Shown: positions 23,264 through 30,939, counted from the stretch's first letter. The stretch: 35,931 nt of DNA from Actinomycetota bacterium (GCA_005885125.1 VAXU01000179.1:1-35931), one strand, 5' to 3'. The notes: generated by a model not told the origin, from the sequence alone. Program-made: numbers and translations.

Positions 23264-23575
23264 CTAGCGGTTCTCGATCTCGAGTGCGAAGCGCGGGAGG
23301 CGCTTGACAACAGCGCGGTTGAATGCGGCCTCGTATTCCTCGGCCGTCTCCTCGTCGAGCGTGCGCGCGAACGTGTCGCGCAGGTCGGCGAGGACCTCCG
23401 TTGCCGTCTCGACGAGGTCGACGTAGTCGCCGTAGCGCTCCTCGGCCTCGTCGCGGTCAGAACGGTTGTACGCCCGCTCGGCGGCGAGGCAGTCCTCGAT
23501 CAGTCCGCGCTGCTCGCGCTCGAACAGGTCGAGCTGTCGTCGAATGACATCCGCAAAGCGGCGGCGGAAGATCAC
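23264..23575 (-). CDS. Hypothetical helical protein
   Basis: The 103-aa product from GTG 23575 is almost wholly alpha-helical and charged: MIFRRRFADVIRRQLDLFEREQ, then AERAYNRSDRDEAEERYGDYVDLV, then a C-terminal FNRAVVKRLPRFALEIENR. It has no signal peptide or membrane span and may form a helical hairpin or coiled coil. No named family is recognised. Its start overlaps the stop of the glycosyltransferase gene by 4 nt (GTGA), implying coupled translation. Confidence 0.65.
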   Translation of the reverse strand: MIFRRRFADVIRRQLDLFEREQRGLIEDCLAAERAYNRSDRDEAEERYGDYVDLVETATEVLADLRDTFARTLDEETAEEYEAAFNRAVVKRLPRFALEIENR

Positions 23576-24618
23576 AGGAGCTCCTCGTACAGCTCGAGAT
23601 GCGCACGTGCGGCGGCGTCCCACGTGAGCTCGGCCCGGGCGCGTCGCGCACCGGCGCGCGCCTCGTCGAGCGCCGCCGGCTCGTCGAGCAGCTCGCGGAT
23701 CGCGTCGGCGAGCGACTCCACGTCGCCCGCGGGCACGACGCGTCCGGCGCCGTAGCGGCGCACGGGCTCGGCGATCCCGCCGACGTCGTACGCGATCGCA
23801 GGCACGCCGGCACCGAGTGCCTGCAAGAGGGCGCCGCTCTGGTCGAGCTCGGGGCGGTACGGAAACAGCGCGACCGTCGCCTGGCTGAACGCGCGCTCCA
23901 CCTCCGCCTGGGAGAGGTACCCCAGTCGCCACTCGGCGCGGTCACCGGCCTTGAGGCGGTACCCGTTCACCTCCTCCATCGGGTCTCCCGCGACGAGCAA
24001 CCGTGCGCCCTCCACGCGATCGAGCGCCGCGATCGCATCCGCAAGCCCTTTGTAGGGGCGGATGACGCCGAAGCAGAGGAGCGTGCGCCCGTCGTCTGCA
24101 CGCGGCGGATCGCTCGGGAAGACCGGATGCGGGATCACCCGCGCATCGACGCCGAGCCCGAGCAGCGTCTCGCGCCCGTGCTCGCTGTGGACGACGACCC
24201 GGTCGAACCGCCCGAGCAGGCGACGCCAGAGCTCGCGCTTCGCGGCCGTTCGCCGCGGCAGGAGGTCGTGCGCGGTGAACACGGACGGCACGCGCGGACG
24301 CAGCAGCCGCCCGTCGAGCTCGGGAGCGGCCAGCCACTGCAGATGGAGGATGTCGGGCTTGCGGAGGAGGAGCGCTGCGGTTCCCGGCACGTGCTCGGCC
24401 GCTTTCAGTGGCAGCCGAAGCCGCGAGCGGAGGAAGAGGCGCGAGCTCAACGGGTAGAACAGCTCGGTGCGGCGATAGCCGGTAGGCGCGGGAACCTCGC
24501 CGAACCGGAAGCGCGACGTGACGAGCTCGACCTCCGCTCCCGCGCGTCCCAACGCTGCCGAGAGCTCGTGGTCGTAGGCGGGAGTGAACGCAGGCGGGTC
24601 TGCAACGACGACACGCAT
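23572..24618 (-). CDS. Family 4-type glycosyltransferase (GT-B)
   Basis: The 348-aa protein from ATG 24618 has a GT-B two-domain layout. The N-terminal domain includes AYDHELSAALGRAGAEVELVTSRF, PDILHLQWLA, FTAHDLLPRR and VVVHSEHGRETLLGLG. The C-terminal nucleotide-sugar domain has LCFGVIRPYKGLADAIAALD, RLLVAGDP, ALFPYRPELDQSGALLQALGAGVPAIAYDVGGIAEPV with the E/Q-rich donor loop, and VPAGDVESLADAI. It is cytoplasmic and transfers a sugar from an activated donor; neither donor nor acceptor is known. An AGGAGG site is 1 nt from the ATG. Its start region is divergent from the endonuclease/exonuclease/phosphatase gene. Confidence 0.88.
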   Translation of the reverse strand: MRVVVADPPAFTPAYDHELSAALGRAGAEVELVTSRFRFGEVPAPTGYRRTELFYPLSSRLFLRSRLRLPLKAAEHVPGTAALLLRKPDILHLQWLAAPELDGRLLRPRVPSVFTAHDLLPRRTAAKRELWRRLLGRFDRVVVHSEHGRETLLGLGVDARVIPHPVFPSDPPRADDGRTLLCFGVIRPYKGLADAIAALDRVEGARLLVAGDPMEEVNGYRLKAGDRAEWRLGYLSQAEVERAFSQATVALFPYRPELDQSGALLQALGAGVPAIAYDVGGIAEPVRRYGAGRVVPAGDVESLADAIRELLDEPAALDEARAGARRARAELTWDAAARAHLELYEELL

Positions 24619-24624
24619 GCCTCC

Positions 24625-24630
24625 TAGAGT
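24625..24630 (+). promoter_or_regulatory. Putative -10 box (TAGAGT), overlapping a reverse TACTCT
   Basis: TAGAGT is 7 nt before TTG 24638 (endonuclease/exonuclease/phosphatase gene). On the other strand TACTCT, covering nearly the same bases, precedes the glycosyltransferase ATG. Divergent -10 boxes therefore appear to overlap within a gap of about 20 bp. Confidence 0.4.
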
Positions 24631-24637
24631 AGAGCGC

Positions 24638-25432
24638 TTGCTCGTCCGAACCTGGAACGTCTTCCACGGGAACGCGAGCCCGCCCGAGCGGCGCGGCTTC
24701 CTCGAGGAGGCGATTCGCCTGGCGGTCGCCGACCGTCCGGACGTCGTCTGTCTGCAGGAGCTGCCCGTGTGGTCGCTGCGACACCTACGCGAATGGAGCA
24801 GGATGATCGCCTTCGCGGACGCCGCGCGACGGCCGATGCTCGGCCCGGTTCCGACGACCGAGAAGATCGGACGTGTGCTCACGGATCTGAATCACGGGCT
24901 GTTCCGCTCGGCGTTCACGGGCCAGGCGAACGCGATGCTCCTCGGGCCCACGCTGGCCGTGGTCGCCCACCAACACGTGATCCTCAACCCATGGAGCTTT
25001 CGCCGCCGGTTCGAGTTCGGCGCCGCCGCGGCGATCGCGTGGGCGAAGGAGCGTCGAGGCTGTCAGGTCGTTCGTCTCCAACGCGACAGTGGGACACTCG
25101 TCGTCGCCAACCTGCACGCTACGAGCAATCACGACAAGCGATTGGCGGACGCCGAGCTCCTGCGCGCCGCCACGTTCGTCGACGGATTCGCGCACCCAGG
25201 TGAACCGGTCGTTCTGGGCGGGGACTTCAACGTCACGCTGCGCAACTCCCGGACGCTTCCGGAGTTGGTCGGGCCCGACTGGGGATTCGAAGGCGCGACG
25301 CCGAACGGAATCGATCACATCCTCGTGCGCGACCTGCAAGCGGGCGCGCCGGCTCGGTGGCCGGTCGAGCGGCGTCGCGTCGCCGGACGCGTCCTTTCCG
25401 ACCACGCGCCGGTCGACCGGGAACTGCAATGA
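24638..25432 (+). CDS. Endonuclease/exonuclease/phosphatase family protein
   Basis: The product (264 aa from TTG 24638) has the Mg-dependent EEP fold signatures: LLVRTWNVFHGN at the start (Asn ligand), PDVVCLQELP with the catalytic Glu, VVANLHATSNHD, VLGGDFNVTLR with the Asp/Asn pair, and LSDHAPVDRE with the terminal Asp-His. Substrates in this family range from DNA and RNA to phospholipids and nucleotides, so the role is open. There is no signal peptide. ATG 24617 is also in frame but would overlap the divergent glycosyltransferase start; homology and the -10 box spacing favour the TTG. It is followed directly by the aminotransferase gene (ATGA overlap). Confidence 0.82.
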   Translation: MLVRTWNVFHGNASPPERRGFLEEAIRLAVADRPDVVCLQELPVWSLRHLREWSRMIAFADAARRPMLGPVPTTEKIGRVLTDLNHGLFRSAFTGQANAMLLGPTLAVVAHQHVILNPWSFRRRFEFGAAAAIAWAKERRGCQVVRLQRDSGTLVVANLHATSNHDKRLADAELLRAATFVDGFAHPGEPVVLGGDFNVTLRNSRTLPELVGPDWGFEGATPNGIDHILVRDLQAGAPARWPVERRRVAGRVLSDHAPVDRELQ

Positions 25433-26511
25433 CGTTCGACGAGGTGCGCACGGCATTTCCGGTGCTGGAGCGCTTTGCGTACCTGAACGCGGGCTCGCTC
25501 GGCCCGATGTCGAGGGCGACGATCGACGCGATGGAGGAACGGAACCGCTTCGACCACGAGCAAGGCCGCAGCGGCAAGGCGTGGATCGACAGCATGCTCG
25601 CGCTCCGCGTGCGCGTGCGTGAGAAGCTGGCCGCGGCGATCGGTGCATCACCGGACCGGTTGGCGCTCACGAGCTCCACGACCGACGGTTGCAACATCGT
25701 GCTCGCAGGCTTCGGCCTTCGGGCCGCCGACGAGGTCGTGACGACCGACGCAGAGCATCCCGGCCTACTCCTGCCATTGCATGTTTCGGGCGCGCGCGTG
25801 CGCGTCGCCGAGGTGACGACGAGGCCGAGCTCCGAGGCAGCGAGTGCGATCCTCGACCAGGTGACCCCGAGGACGAGGCTGATCGCGCTGTCGCACGTTC
25901 TCTGGACGACGGGGCAGGTCATGCCGGTGCACGAGCTGCGACGGGCGACAGGCTTGCCGATGCTCGTCGACGGCGCGCAGTCGGTCGGCGCGATCCCCGT
26001 CGACGTCGGCGAGCTCGACTTCTACACGGTGTCGTGCCAGAAGTGGCTGTGCGGCCCGGAGCCGACGGGCGCGCTGTACGTGCGCGAGCCGGAGGCCCTA
26101 CGCGTTGCGCTGCCGACGTACTTCTCGCAACAGAAGCTCGAGCGGGACGGGACGTTCGTGCCACAGGACGGTGCGAAGCGTTTCGATTTCGGATGGCTCG
26201 CGACGCCCGCGCTCGCAGGGCTCGAGGCGGCACTCGACGGCGCGCCCGCCTGGCGGTTCGACCGCGCGCGCGAGTTGGCGAGGCGTTGTCGCGAGGCGCT
26301 CGCAGCTGCAGGTCACGAGCTCGTAGCGGATGGGGATGCGACGCTCGTCCCGTTCGTCGCGCCGGGCGACCCGGCTGCGGACGCAGCTCGCCTCTACGAC
26401 GCGGGGGTGATCGTGCGGGATCTCCCGGGCACGGGATGGCTGCGCGCGTCGTGCGGCTGGTGGAACAACGAGGAGGACATCGCGCGACTAGCCGGCGCGC
26501 TGCGAACCTAA
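25429..26511 (+). CDS. Class V aminotransferase (SufS/NifS-like fold)
   Basis: The 360-aa PLP enzyme has the class V layout: FAYLNAGSLGPMS at the N-terminus, TSSTTDGCNIVLAG, TTDAEHPGLLLPL with His110 stacking on PLP, MLVDGAQSVGAIPVDV with Asp181, and the Schiff-base Lys205 in TVSCQKWLCGPEPTGALYV. It lacks an obvious active-site Cys loop of desulfurases, so an isopenicillin-N-epimerase-like or other lyase/transaminase activity is as likely as cysteine desulfuration. ATG 25429 overlaps the previous stop by 4 nt, so the pair is coupled. The C-terminus (LPGTGWLRASCGWWNNEED) is complete. REP-like palindromes begin 5 nt after the stop. Confidence 0.85.
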   Translation: MTFDEVRTAFPVLERFAYLNAGSLGPMSRATIDAMEERNRFDHEQGRSGKAWIDSMLALRVRVREKLAAAIGASPDRLALTSSTTDGCNIVLAGFGLRAADEVVTTDAEHPGLLLPLHVSGARVRVAEVTTRPSSEAASAILDQVTPRTRLIALSHVLWTTGQVMPVHELRRATGLPMLVDGAQSVGAIPVDVGELDFYTVSCQKWLCGPEPTGALYVREPEALRVALPTYFSQQKLERDGTFVPQDGAKRFDFGWLATPALAGLEAALDGAPAWRFDRARELARRCREALAAAGHELVADGDATLVPFVAPGDPAADAARLYDAGVIVRDLPGTGWLRASCGWWNNEEDIARLAGALRT

Positions 26512-26515
26512 AAGC

Positions 26516-26542
26516 GGGTCAGACCCCTTCGGGGTCAGACCC
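26516..26542. repeat. REP-like palindrome, copy B1
   Basis: GGGTCAGACCCC-TTC-GGGGTCAGACCC has 12-bp arms with one A-A mismatch, because the right arm carries CAG where CTG is expected. It is preceded by AAAAGC as at copy A and followed by TTGGCAA. It lies just after the aminotransferase stop. Confidence 0.75.
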
Positions 26543-26560
26543 TTGGCAAGTGCATAGGAA

Positions 26561-26585
26561 GGGTCAGACCATCCGGGTCTGACCC
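26561..26585. repeat. REP-like palindrome, copy B2
   Basis: GGGTCAGACC-ATCCG-GGTCTGACCC is a perfect 10-bp inverted repeat. It supplies the stop codon and the last codons of the VOC gene on the minus strand. A further short inverted repeat, CCCTTGG...CCAAGGG, follows within 26583-26608. Confidence 0.8.
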
Positions 26586-26947
26586 TTGGGCCATTGCCAA
26601 GAACCAAGGGTATAGCGCTGGCCCCAGAAGGCGTCCCACGGCTCCTTGTGGGGTGTCGCGCCGGCGTCGAGCAGCTCCCGGTACACCCGGTCGACTTCCG
26701 TCGGCGACTCGCACTGGAACGCGCCGCCGGTGAGGTGGCCGTCCGACGGACGCTTCCACTCCGGATCGAAGGTGCGCATGACCTCTTCGGTGTCGAGCGC
26801 AAAGCGAACGCCTCCGCCCAGCTGCGCCTCGACGTGCGGCTGTTCCTCCGCACCTTCGGGGAACTCCAGCCCGAGCAGGCGGTAGAACGCGACGGAGCGC
26901 GGCATGTCGCTGACGGCGATGCCGAAGAAGTCGAGCCGCGGGGTCAC
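26564..26947 (-). CDS. VOC-superfamily protein with a replaced C-terminus
   Basis: The product (127 aa from GTG 26947) begins TPRLDFFGIAVSDMPRSVAFYRLLGLEFP, continues with FALDTEEVMRTFDPEW, then DRVYRELLDAGATPHKEPWDAFWGQRY. It then ends TLGSWQWPKGQTRMV. Family members normally continue from GQRY into a DPDGNxVDLFAPL strand carrying a metal ligand; that strand is absent. The last residues are encoded inside palindrome copy B2. The protein has probably lost its final strand and may be inactive. Start GTG 26947 overlaps the stop of the upstream HD-domain gene (GTGA). Confidence 0.75.
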   Translation of the reverse strand: MTPRLDFFGIAVSDMPRSVAFYRLLGLEFPEGAEEQPHVEAQLGGGVRFALDTEEVMRTFDPEWKRPSDGHLTGGAFQCESPTEVDRVYRELLDAGATPHKEPWDAFWGQRYTLGSWQWPKGQTRMV

Positions 26948-27525
26948 GACGCTTCCGCGGTCTCCGCCGTGCGAAGCCCGAGCTCGCCGGCGATCGGCTG
27001 CAGCGCCGCGATCACGTTCCGAATGTGCTCGTCGAGATCGATCCCCAACCCTTCCGCCCCGGCGTACACCTCGTCGCGGTGGACGCCGGCCGCGAACGAC
27101 GGTTGCTTCAGCTTCTTCTTGACGGACTTCGGCTCGAGCCCGTCGATCCCCGTCGGCCGCACGAGCCCGCACGCGTGAATGAAGCCGGACAGCTCGTCGC
27201 AGGCGAACAGGGTGCGCTTCAGGAGCGTGTCGCGCGGAAGCGCCAGGTGTTCCGCGTGCGACAGCACGGCCTCGACCACCTCTTCCGGGTAGCCCTCCCG
27301 GCGCAGGATCGGCGCGCCGTCCTGAGGATGCTTGTCGAGCGTCGGATGGATCTCGTAGTCGAAGTCGTGCAGCAGGGCAACGACCCGCCAGAGCTCCTCG
27401 TCCTCGCCGAAGTGGCGTGCGTACCACCCCATCGACGCTTCGACCGCGAGCGCGTGACGCAACAGCGCTTCGCTCTTCGTGTGCTCCGTCAGTGTCTCCC
27501 AGGCGCGCTCGCGAGTAGCTTCCAT
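26944..27525 (-). CDS. HD-domain phosphohydrolase-like protein
   Basis: The 193-aa product from ATG 27525 has an HD fold: LLRHALAVEASMGWYARHFG (His24 helix), VVALLHDFDYE with the His-Asp pair (about 53-54), HPQDGAPILRREGYPEEVVEAVLSHAEH with further metal-ligand His, then LFACDELSGFIHACGLVRPTGIDGL. This resembles the small YqeK/HDIG-type hydrolases acting on nucleotides or similar phosphates; the substrate is unknown. The protein is cytoplasmic and appears complete. It is divergent from murA with only 21 bp between start codons, so their promoters overlap. Confidence 0.82.
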   Translation of the reverse strand: MEATRERAWETLTEHTKSEALLRHALAVEASMGWYARHFGEDEELWRVVALLHDFDYEIHPTLDKHPQDGAPILRREGYPEEVVEAVLSHAEHLALPRDTLLKRTLFACDELSGFIHACGLVRPTGIDGLEPKSVKKKLKQPSFAAGVHRDEVYAGAEGLGIDLDEHIRNVIAALQPIAGELGLRTAETAEAS

Positions 27526-27534
27526 ATGCGCGGG

Positions 27535-27540
27535 TAGGCT
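27535..27540 (+). promoter_or_regulatory. Putative -10 box (TAGGCT) of murA
   Basis: TAGGCT-ACCGCG-ATG places the box 6 nt before the murA start. It sits in the 21-bp gap to the divergent HD-domain gene, whose own start region must overlap it. Confidence 0.4.
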
Positions 27541-27546
27541 ACCGCG

Positions 27547-28851
27547 ATGGCCATGGTCGCGAGCCGCGCTGCGGAGTCCTTCGTCATCGAAGGCGGCCGC
27601 CCCCTGAACGGAACGATCCGTGCTGCAGGCAACAAGAACGGCGCGCTTCCGATCCTCGCCGCGTGCCTCTTGACGGACGAGCCCGTGAAGCTGACGAACG
27701 TCCCGCACATTCGCGACGTCGAGACGATGATGGAGCTGCTCGCCGACCTCGGCGCGGACGTCGACTGGGCCGGGCCGAACGAGATCCGCGTCCAGGCGGG
27801 CTCTCTGACCTCGCACGAGCTCGACGCCGCGCTTGCCAGCCGGATCCGCGCGTCGTTTCTGCTCGCCGGGCCGTTGCTCGCGCGCGCCGGCCGCGCAATC
27901 GTTCCGCCTCCCGGCGGCGACGTGATCGGACGCCGGCGCCTCGATCCGCACATTCATGCGCTGACGGAGCTCGGCGCGGAGATCGAGCTGAACGGTCGCT
28001 ACGAGATGCGAACGGACGGCCTGCGCGGAAAGCACGTCTTCCTGGACGAGGCGAGCGTGATGGCGACCGAGAACGCCGTCATGGCGGCGTCGCTAGCCCG
28101 GGGCGAGACCGTGATCGGCAACGCAGCGTGCGAGCCGCACATCCAGGATCTCTGCCGCTTCCTCGTCGCGCTCGGTGCGCAGATCGAGGGGATCGCATCG
28201 AACGTCCTGCGCATTCAGGGTGTCGAGCGGCTCCGCGGTGGGGAGTGGGCGATTGCGTCCGACCATATCGAGGTGTGCAGCTTCATCGGCCTTGCGGCCG
28301 TCACCCGCGGGGACGTGACGATCGTCGACGTGGCGCGAGAAGACCTGGCCCCGATCGTTCCCACGTTCAAGCGTCTCGGGGTGCGGGTGGAGCTGGGCGA
28401 CCGGTCGCTTCGCGTCCCGCCGGATCAGGAACTCGCGATCCAGGACGATCTCGGCGGGCAGATTCCCAAGATCGAGGACGGGCCGTGGCCTGCGTTTCCC
28501 GCCGACCTGACGTCGATCGCCCTCGCCGTCGCGACGCAGGCGCGCGGGACGATCCTGATCTTCGAGAAGATGTTCGAGAACCGGTTGTTCTTCGTCGACA
28601 AGCTCGTGTCGATGGGCGCGCGCATCATCCTGTGCGACCCGCACCGCGCCGTCGTGACGGGGCCGGCGAAGCTGTTCGGCCAGCAGATGGCGAGCCCGGA
28701 CATCCGCGCGGGCATGGCGATGCTGATCGCGAGCCTCTGTGCGGAGGGCACGTCGACGATCGGAAACGTCGCCGAGATCGATCGCGGCTACGAGCGAATC
28801 GACGAGCGCCTACGCGCGCTCGGCGCGCAGATCGAGCGCGTCGATACCTAG
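27547..28851 (+). CDS. murA: UDP-N-acetylglucosamine 1-carboxyvinyltransferase (MurA), Asp-type active site
   Basis: MurA transfers enolpyruvate from PEP to UDP-GlcNAc, the first committed step of peptidoglycan synthesis in the cytoplasm. The 434-aa product has the two-domain fold signatures: FVIEGGRPLNGTIRAAGNKNGALP (Lys30-Asn31), NVPHIRDVETMMELL, the active-site loop PPPGGDVIGRRRLDPHI, FPADLTSIALAVATQARGTI and QMASPDIRAGMAMLIASL. The loop residue that is Cys115 in E. coli is Asp125 here (GAC 27919-27921), as in mycobacterial and chlamydial enzymes that are insensitive to fosfomycin. Length and order are complete. Its stop shares CTAG (28848-28851) with the convergent subtilase gene. Confidence 0.95.
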   Translation: MAMVASRAAESFVIEGGRPLNGTIRAAGNKNGALPILAACLLTDEPVKLTNVPHIRDVETMMELLADLGADVDWAGPNEIRVQAGSLTSHELDAALASRIRASFLLAGPLLARAGRAIVPPPGGDVIGRRRLDPHIHALTELGAEIELNGRYEMRTDGLRGKHVFLDEASVMATENAVMAASLARGETVIGNAACEPHIQDLCRFLVALGAQIEGIASNVLRIQGVERLRGGEWAIASDHIEVCSFIGLAAVTRGDVTIVDVAREDLAPIVPTFKRLGVRVELGDRSLRVPPDQELAIQDDLGGQIPKIEDGPWPAFPADLTSIALAVATQARGTILIFEKMFENRLFFVDKLVSMGARIILCDPHRAVVTGPAKLFGQQMASPDIRAGMAMLIASLCAEGTSTIGNVAEIDRGYERIDERLRALGAQIERVDT

Positions 28852-30338
28852 AACTTGAACGAGTAGTTCGTCGTCGCCGACACGGCGCCGGTCGCATCGA
28901 GTGCGTCCACGGTGAACGCGTAGCGGTGCCGGCGGCGAACCGTCACCGAGGCCGACGTCGTCGTCGTGTTGTCGACCAGCACACGAGTCTTCCCGCGATC
29001 GATGCGGAGCGAGACGCGATAGCGAGTTGCGGCGGTGCTGAACCACTGGAACCGGAACCGAGTACCCGAGCGCAGGCCGTGCACGACCAGACCGTTCTTC
29101 CCCTGCGCACGGGCGACGGCGCCGGCGGCGTCGAGCACGCCGAACCCCGTCTCCGGATTCCAGGCCCCATGGCCGGAGGCCGTCTCCTTCAGGATCGTCG
29201 CGACTTCGGTGGCGCGCAGGAACGGATTCGCGCCCATGACGAGGGCGGCTGCGCCGACGACTTCGGGCGTGGCGAACGACGTCCCCGAGGAGTAGCCGTA
29301 GAGGCCCGCAGTCGATCCGGGCAGCGTGGCGCGCGGATACTCATCGGGTGAGGAGAGCGACGAAAGTGCACCGAACACGTCCAGGCCGGGGGCGACGAGC
29401 GAGAGCTGCGTCCCGGCATTGGAGAAGAACGCCCGCGAGCCGTCCGATGTCGATGCACCAACCGCGAGGCCTGTGCCGCCGCGGCCCTTCGACCCGGCCG
29501 GCTGCAGCAGAGCGGCCGGGTATTCGATCGGATTCCCCATCGTGTACTCGTTGCCGACGGCAGCGACGATCAGAACGTTGTGCTGGGCGGCGTAGGCAAC
29601 GGCCCGCTGCTCGGTGGCCGAGCTCGTCGGGCCTCCGACGCTCAGGTTGATGACCCGCGCGCCGTGATCCACCGCGTACATGATCCCGTTCGACTCGTCG
29701 AGGTCGGTGAGCGTACCGTCGTCGCGCGTCGCCTTGATGACGAGCAATTGGGCGTCGCCGCCGAAGCCTGCGACCCCGTCGCCGTTTGCGACGGAACCGG
29801 CGGCGAGGGACGAGACGAACGTGCCGTGGCCGTTGACGTCACGAATGTCGGGACCGCCCGTGAAGATGTTGTACGTCCACGGAGATTTCGCGGCCAGATC
29901 CGGCGCCGAGAGGTCCGCGCCCGTGTCGATGACCGCGATCTTCACCGCTCCCGCCGCACGCAGGACTTCGGGCGGAACGGCGTCCTCGTGCGTGGCGGCG
30001 AACTGCCATTCGTAGGGCGTTCCCGCGCTGGTCGTCGGGAAGAGCGCGGGCTCGCTGTAGAAGCTGCGCGACAGCACGCGCTCGACGTAGCGGATGCCGT
30101 CGACCCGGCGCGCCGCCGCGGCGAAGCCGTCGACGCGCGGACGGACTTCCGCCACGCGCAGACGCGGCACGAGACGGACGACTTCTGCACGGCCGCCGGC
30201 GACAGCGCGGGCCAGGTCGGCCTCGGACCGGTAGCCGACCGAGAGCAGCGGACGGTTGGGACGCTGTGCAGCGCTTGCACCCGTGGGGAGCGCGCACGAA
30301 AGCCCCACGGCTGCGAGACAAACGGCAAGGGGTCGCAT
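28848..30338 (-). CDS. Secreted subtilisin-family (S8) serine protease
   Basis: The product (496 aa from ATG 30338) has a signal peptide (MRPLAVCLAAVGLSCALPTGASA), an inhibitor-like prodomain (about 25-105) and a subtilase domain. The triad is Asp138 in IAVIDTGAD, His171 in NGHGTFVSS and Ser354 in SGTSFATPEVVGAAAL, with Asn263 (AVGNEY) as the oxyanion residue. A C-terminal domain of about 100 residues (from LVVHGLRSGTRFRFQW) looks like a beta-sandwich of FN3/PPC type. It should be an exported endopeptidase. Alternative in-frame ATGs lie at 30353 and 30356. The stop overlaps that of murA (CTAG). Confidence 0.9.
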   Translation of the reverse strand: MRPLAVCLAAVGLSCALPTGASAAQRPNRPLLSVGYRSEADLARAVAGGRAEVVRLVPRLRVAEVRPRVDGFAAAARRVDGIRYVERVLSRSFYSEPALFPTTSAGTPYEWQFAATHEDAVPPEVLRAAGAVKIAVIDTGADLSAPDLAAKSPWTYNIFTGGPDIRDVNGHGTFVSSLAAGSVANGDGVAGFGGDAQLLVIKATRDDGTLTDLDESNGIMYAVDHGARVINLSVGGPTSSATEQRAVAYAAQHNVLIVAAVGNEYTMGNPIEYPAALLQPAGSKGRGGTGLAVGASTSDGSRAFFSNAGTQLSLVAPGLDVFGALSSLSSPDEYPRATLPGSTAGLYGYSSGTSFATPEVVGAAALVMGANPFLRATEVATILKETASGHGAWNPETGFGVLDAAGAVARAQGKNGLVVHGLRSGTRFRFQWFSTAATRYRVSLRIDRGKTRVLVDNTTTTSASVTVRRRHRYAFTVDALDATGAVSATTNYSFKF

Positions 30339-30397
30339 GCGATCTGTGTCCATCATCGGCCTGGCCTCGGCTGACCTTAAGGCCTCGAGCCCTCCGG

Positions 30398-30403
30398 TAC
30401 CCT
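30398..30403 (+). promoter_or_regulatory. Putative -10 box (TACCCT) of the hisB-like gene
   Basis: TACCCT lies 8 nt before ATG 30412, repeating the short-leader pattern. Confidence 0.3.
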
Positions 30404-30411
30404 CCGCGACT

Positions 30412-30939
30412 ATGGCGGCTACCGGCCAGGGACGCACGAGCGTGAGGGTCAACGTCACCGGCACGGGCAAGGCCAGCGTCGAGACCGGGATCTCCGTCCT
30501 CGACCACCTCGTCTCCCTGCTCGCGACCTACGCCTCCTTCGACATCGCGCTCGAGGTCGAGCCCGGGAACGCAGACGCCGAGATCGTCGGCGCGGCCCGC
30601 GCTCTCGGGGAGTCCCTAGCCGCGCCGCTCCGGGCCAAGGGCGTGCGCGGCCACGGCGCGGCCATCCTCCCGGCCGACGAGGCCCTCGCCAACGTCGTGC
30701 TGGAGGTCTCGGACCGCCCGGCGGTGTTCTCGAACGTCGACCTCTCCCAGGCGCGGGTGGGCGGGCTTGCGACGGACGTCGCAGCTCGGTTCCTCGACCA
30801 GCTCACCGAGAGCGCCGGACTGACGGTGCACGTCCGCCTGATCGAGGGCAGCGACACGCAGCACGTGCTGGAAGCGATCTTCAAGGCGCTGGGTGTTGCG
30901 CTCGCCGAAGCGTGTCGTCCGCGGAAGGATGGGCAGTGA
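30412..30939 (+). CDS. Imidazoleglycerol-phosphate dehydratase-like protein lacking the HHxxED metal motif
   Basis: The 175-aa product follows the HisB fold order: VETGISVLDHLVSLLATYASFDIALEV, ILPADEALANVVLEVSDRPAVF (compare PMDEAL...DLSGRP), FLDQLTESAGLTVHVRLIEGSDTQHVLEAIFKALGVAL. HisB normally carries D-x-HHxxED and N-x-HHxxE to bind two Mn ions. Here the first motif is absent (GNADAEIVGAARALGESL in its place) and the second is DTQHVLEAIFK, keeping His151, Glu154 and Lys158 but not the first His. His32 and His140 are retained. The N-terminal RxTxET stretch is also missing. Histidine-pathway dehydration is therefore doubtful; it may be a repurposed paralogue. It is coupled to ridA by a GTGA overlap. 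Confidence 0.75.
   Translation: MAATGQGRTSVRVNVTGTGKASVETGISVLDHLVSLLATYASFDIALEVEPGNADAEIVGAARALGESLAAPLRAKGVRGHGAAILPADEALANVVLEVSDRPAVFSNVDLSQARVGGLATDVAARFLDQLTESAGLTVHVRLIEGSDTQHVLEAIFKALGVALAEACRPRKDGQ

Noticed and set aside
26564-27427. 287-aa version of the second VOC protein
   Set aside because: The upstream part is the HD-domain gene in another frame; VOC similarity begins at GTG 26947.
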